In this document: piece by piece, positions 4,653-5,138 of the stretch | Layout: each line of letters starts with the position of its first letter | Position numbering within the stretch: the stretch's first letter is position 1 | Source: Verrucomicrobiales bacterium | GTDB lineage: Bacteria > Verrucomicrobiota > Verrucomicrobiia > Verrucomicrobiales > Verrucomicrobiaceae | Reading direction: 5' to 3' | Assembly (NCBI GenBank): GCA_003506995.1 | Contig: DNXB01000093.1 | Location: forward strand, 1-5,138 | Length of the DNA stretch: 5,138 nucleotides | Translations under genes and position numbers: made by a program | The notes under the pieces: model-generated | Seen by the model: the letters and a program-made list of their open reading frames with translations, nothing else | What the model was told of the DNA's origin: nothing | The model's database searches: none

Positions 4653-5138
4653 CACCTTCGCCAGGATCGCATTGAACGTCGCGCTCGGTCGGAGTGCGGC
4701 ATTGGCTTTGGCGGTGTCGGGTTTGTAGTAGCCGCCGACGTCGGCTTTCTGGCCTTGGACGGCGAGGAGTTCGGCGACGATCTTGGATTCGTTGGCGGTG
4801 AGGGCCTCGGCGATGGGTTTGAAGGTCGCGGCGAGGTCGGCATCGGCGGTTTGCGCGGCGAGTGCCTGAGCCCAGTAGAGGCAGAGGTAGAAGTGGCTGC
4901 CGCGGTTGTCGATGGTGCCGAGTTTGCGGCCGGGGCTGCGGTCGTTTTCGAGGAACTTGCCGGTGGCGGCGTCGAGGGTGTCGGCGAGGACTTTGGCTTT
5001 ACGAGAGAAGTCGGCAGGCGAGACGCCCGCCGGACTGGCGTCAGGCAGGATGCCTGACCTACTTTGTTCGGCGAGGTGCTCGAAGGAGGCGGCGAGGGCG
5101 AAGAACTCGCCGAGGCTGTCCCAGCGGAGGTAGTTCTC
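4650..5138 (-). CDS. icd: NADP-dependent isocitrate dehydrogenase, monomeric type, C-terminal part
   Basis: Oxidatively decarboxylates isocitrate to 2-oxoglutarate with NADP+ in the TCA cycle (EC 1.1.1.42), in the cytoplasm. Only the last 162 residues are in the window; the family is about 740 aa, and the start lies upstream beyond 5138. The stretch matches the monomeric (not the homodimeric) family: RWDSLGEFFALAASFEHL at 5-22, TLDAATGKFL 54-63, DNRGSHFYLCLYWAQALA 77-94 (conserved in the cofactor-binding part), IVAELLAVQG, ADVGGYYKPD and the terminal RPSATFNAILAKV. A 17-residue block (26-42, SRSGILPD...SPA) encoded by a REP-like double hairpin interrupts the helical region between EHLAEQ and RKAKVLADTL; ordinary members have only a few residues here. 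The stop is 15 nt before the kinase ATG, suggesting co-transcription. Confidence 0.95.
   Translation of the reverse strand, partial: ENYLRWDSLGEFFALAASFEHLAEQSRSGILPDASPAGVSPADFSRKAKVLADTLDAATGKFLENDRSPGRKLGTIDNRGSHFYLCLYWAQALAAQTADADLAATFKPIAEALTANESKIVAELLAVQGQKADVGGYYKPDTAKANAALRPSATFNAILAKV
5013..5062 (-). repeat. icd: REP-like double hairpin with GTAG head, in frame inside icd
   Basis: On the minus strand GTAG (5062-5059) abuts a perfect 8-bp stem, GTCAGGCA/TGCCTGAC around a 3-nt loop (5058-5040). After 8 nt comes a second hairpin (5031-5013, GGCGGGCG/CGCCTGCC around TCT with one mismatched pair). The block supplies residues 26-42 of the visible dehydrogenase part, with no stop and no frame change. 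Confidence 0.8.

Noticed and set aside
4634..5133. Gly/Val-rich plus-strand ORF at 4644-5057, a plus-strand ORF at 4906-5133 and a Pro/Ser-rich minus-strand ORF at 4634-4843.
   Set aside because: Shadow frames of the GC-rich isocitrate dehydrogenase gene.

Overview
The window reads almost entirely off the minus strand. Its GC-rich coding style, a UvrA of the type common in the PVC group (Planctomycetes-Verrucomicrobia-Chlamydiae), a monomeric-type NADP-isocitrate dehydrogenase and dense palindromic repeats suggest an environmental Verrucomicrobiota-like bacterium. The phylum is inferred; no marker in the window proves it.

Layout in the direction of transcription (high to low coordinates): (1) 5138-4650, the last 162 codons of a monomeric isocitrate dehydrogenase, entering from outside the window. 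(2) 4634-3762, a complete cytoplasmic Hanks-type Ser/Thr protein kinase of 290 aa. It starts 15 nt after the dehydrogenase stop, in the same reading frame, and is far richer in A+T than both neighbours. (3) 3664 to about 3477, the frameshifted and truncated remnant of a ribbon-helix-helix antitoxin. (4) 3477-3109, a 369-bp imperfect inverted repeat built from nested hairpins. (5) 3024 to 1, uvrA, the damage-recognition ATPase of nucleotide excision repair, still open at the window edge after 1008 codons.

The most unusual signal is the palindromes. Five palindromic elements of clearly different sequence occur in 5.1 kb, and four of them lie inside protein-coding frames: two within uvrA (residues about 250-280 and 632-655), one at the uvrA C-terminal end (after about residue 999) and one inside the isocitrate dehydrogenase. 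All four keep the reading frame open and lie where the protein families are variable or end. Three elements show GTAG abutting a perfect stem, and another shows GGAG next to its stem. This is the head signature known for REP elements mobilised by REP-associated tyrosine transposases (RAYTs). The window therefore looks like a genome in which REP-like elements have become coding sequence, comparable in principle to Rickettsia palindromic elements.

A second point of interest is the isocitrate dehydrogenase-kinase junction. A foreign-looking protein kinase sits directly behind a TCA-cycle enzyme that other bacteria (E. coli AceK) control by phosphorylation, and one TGA-C stop separates the two frames. 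The pairing is visible in the sequence; a regulatory link between the two proteins is only a hypothesis.
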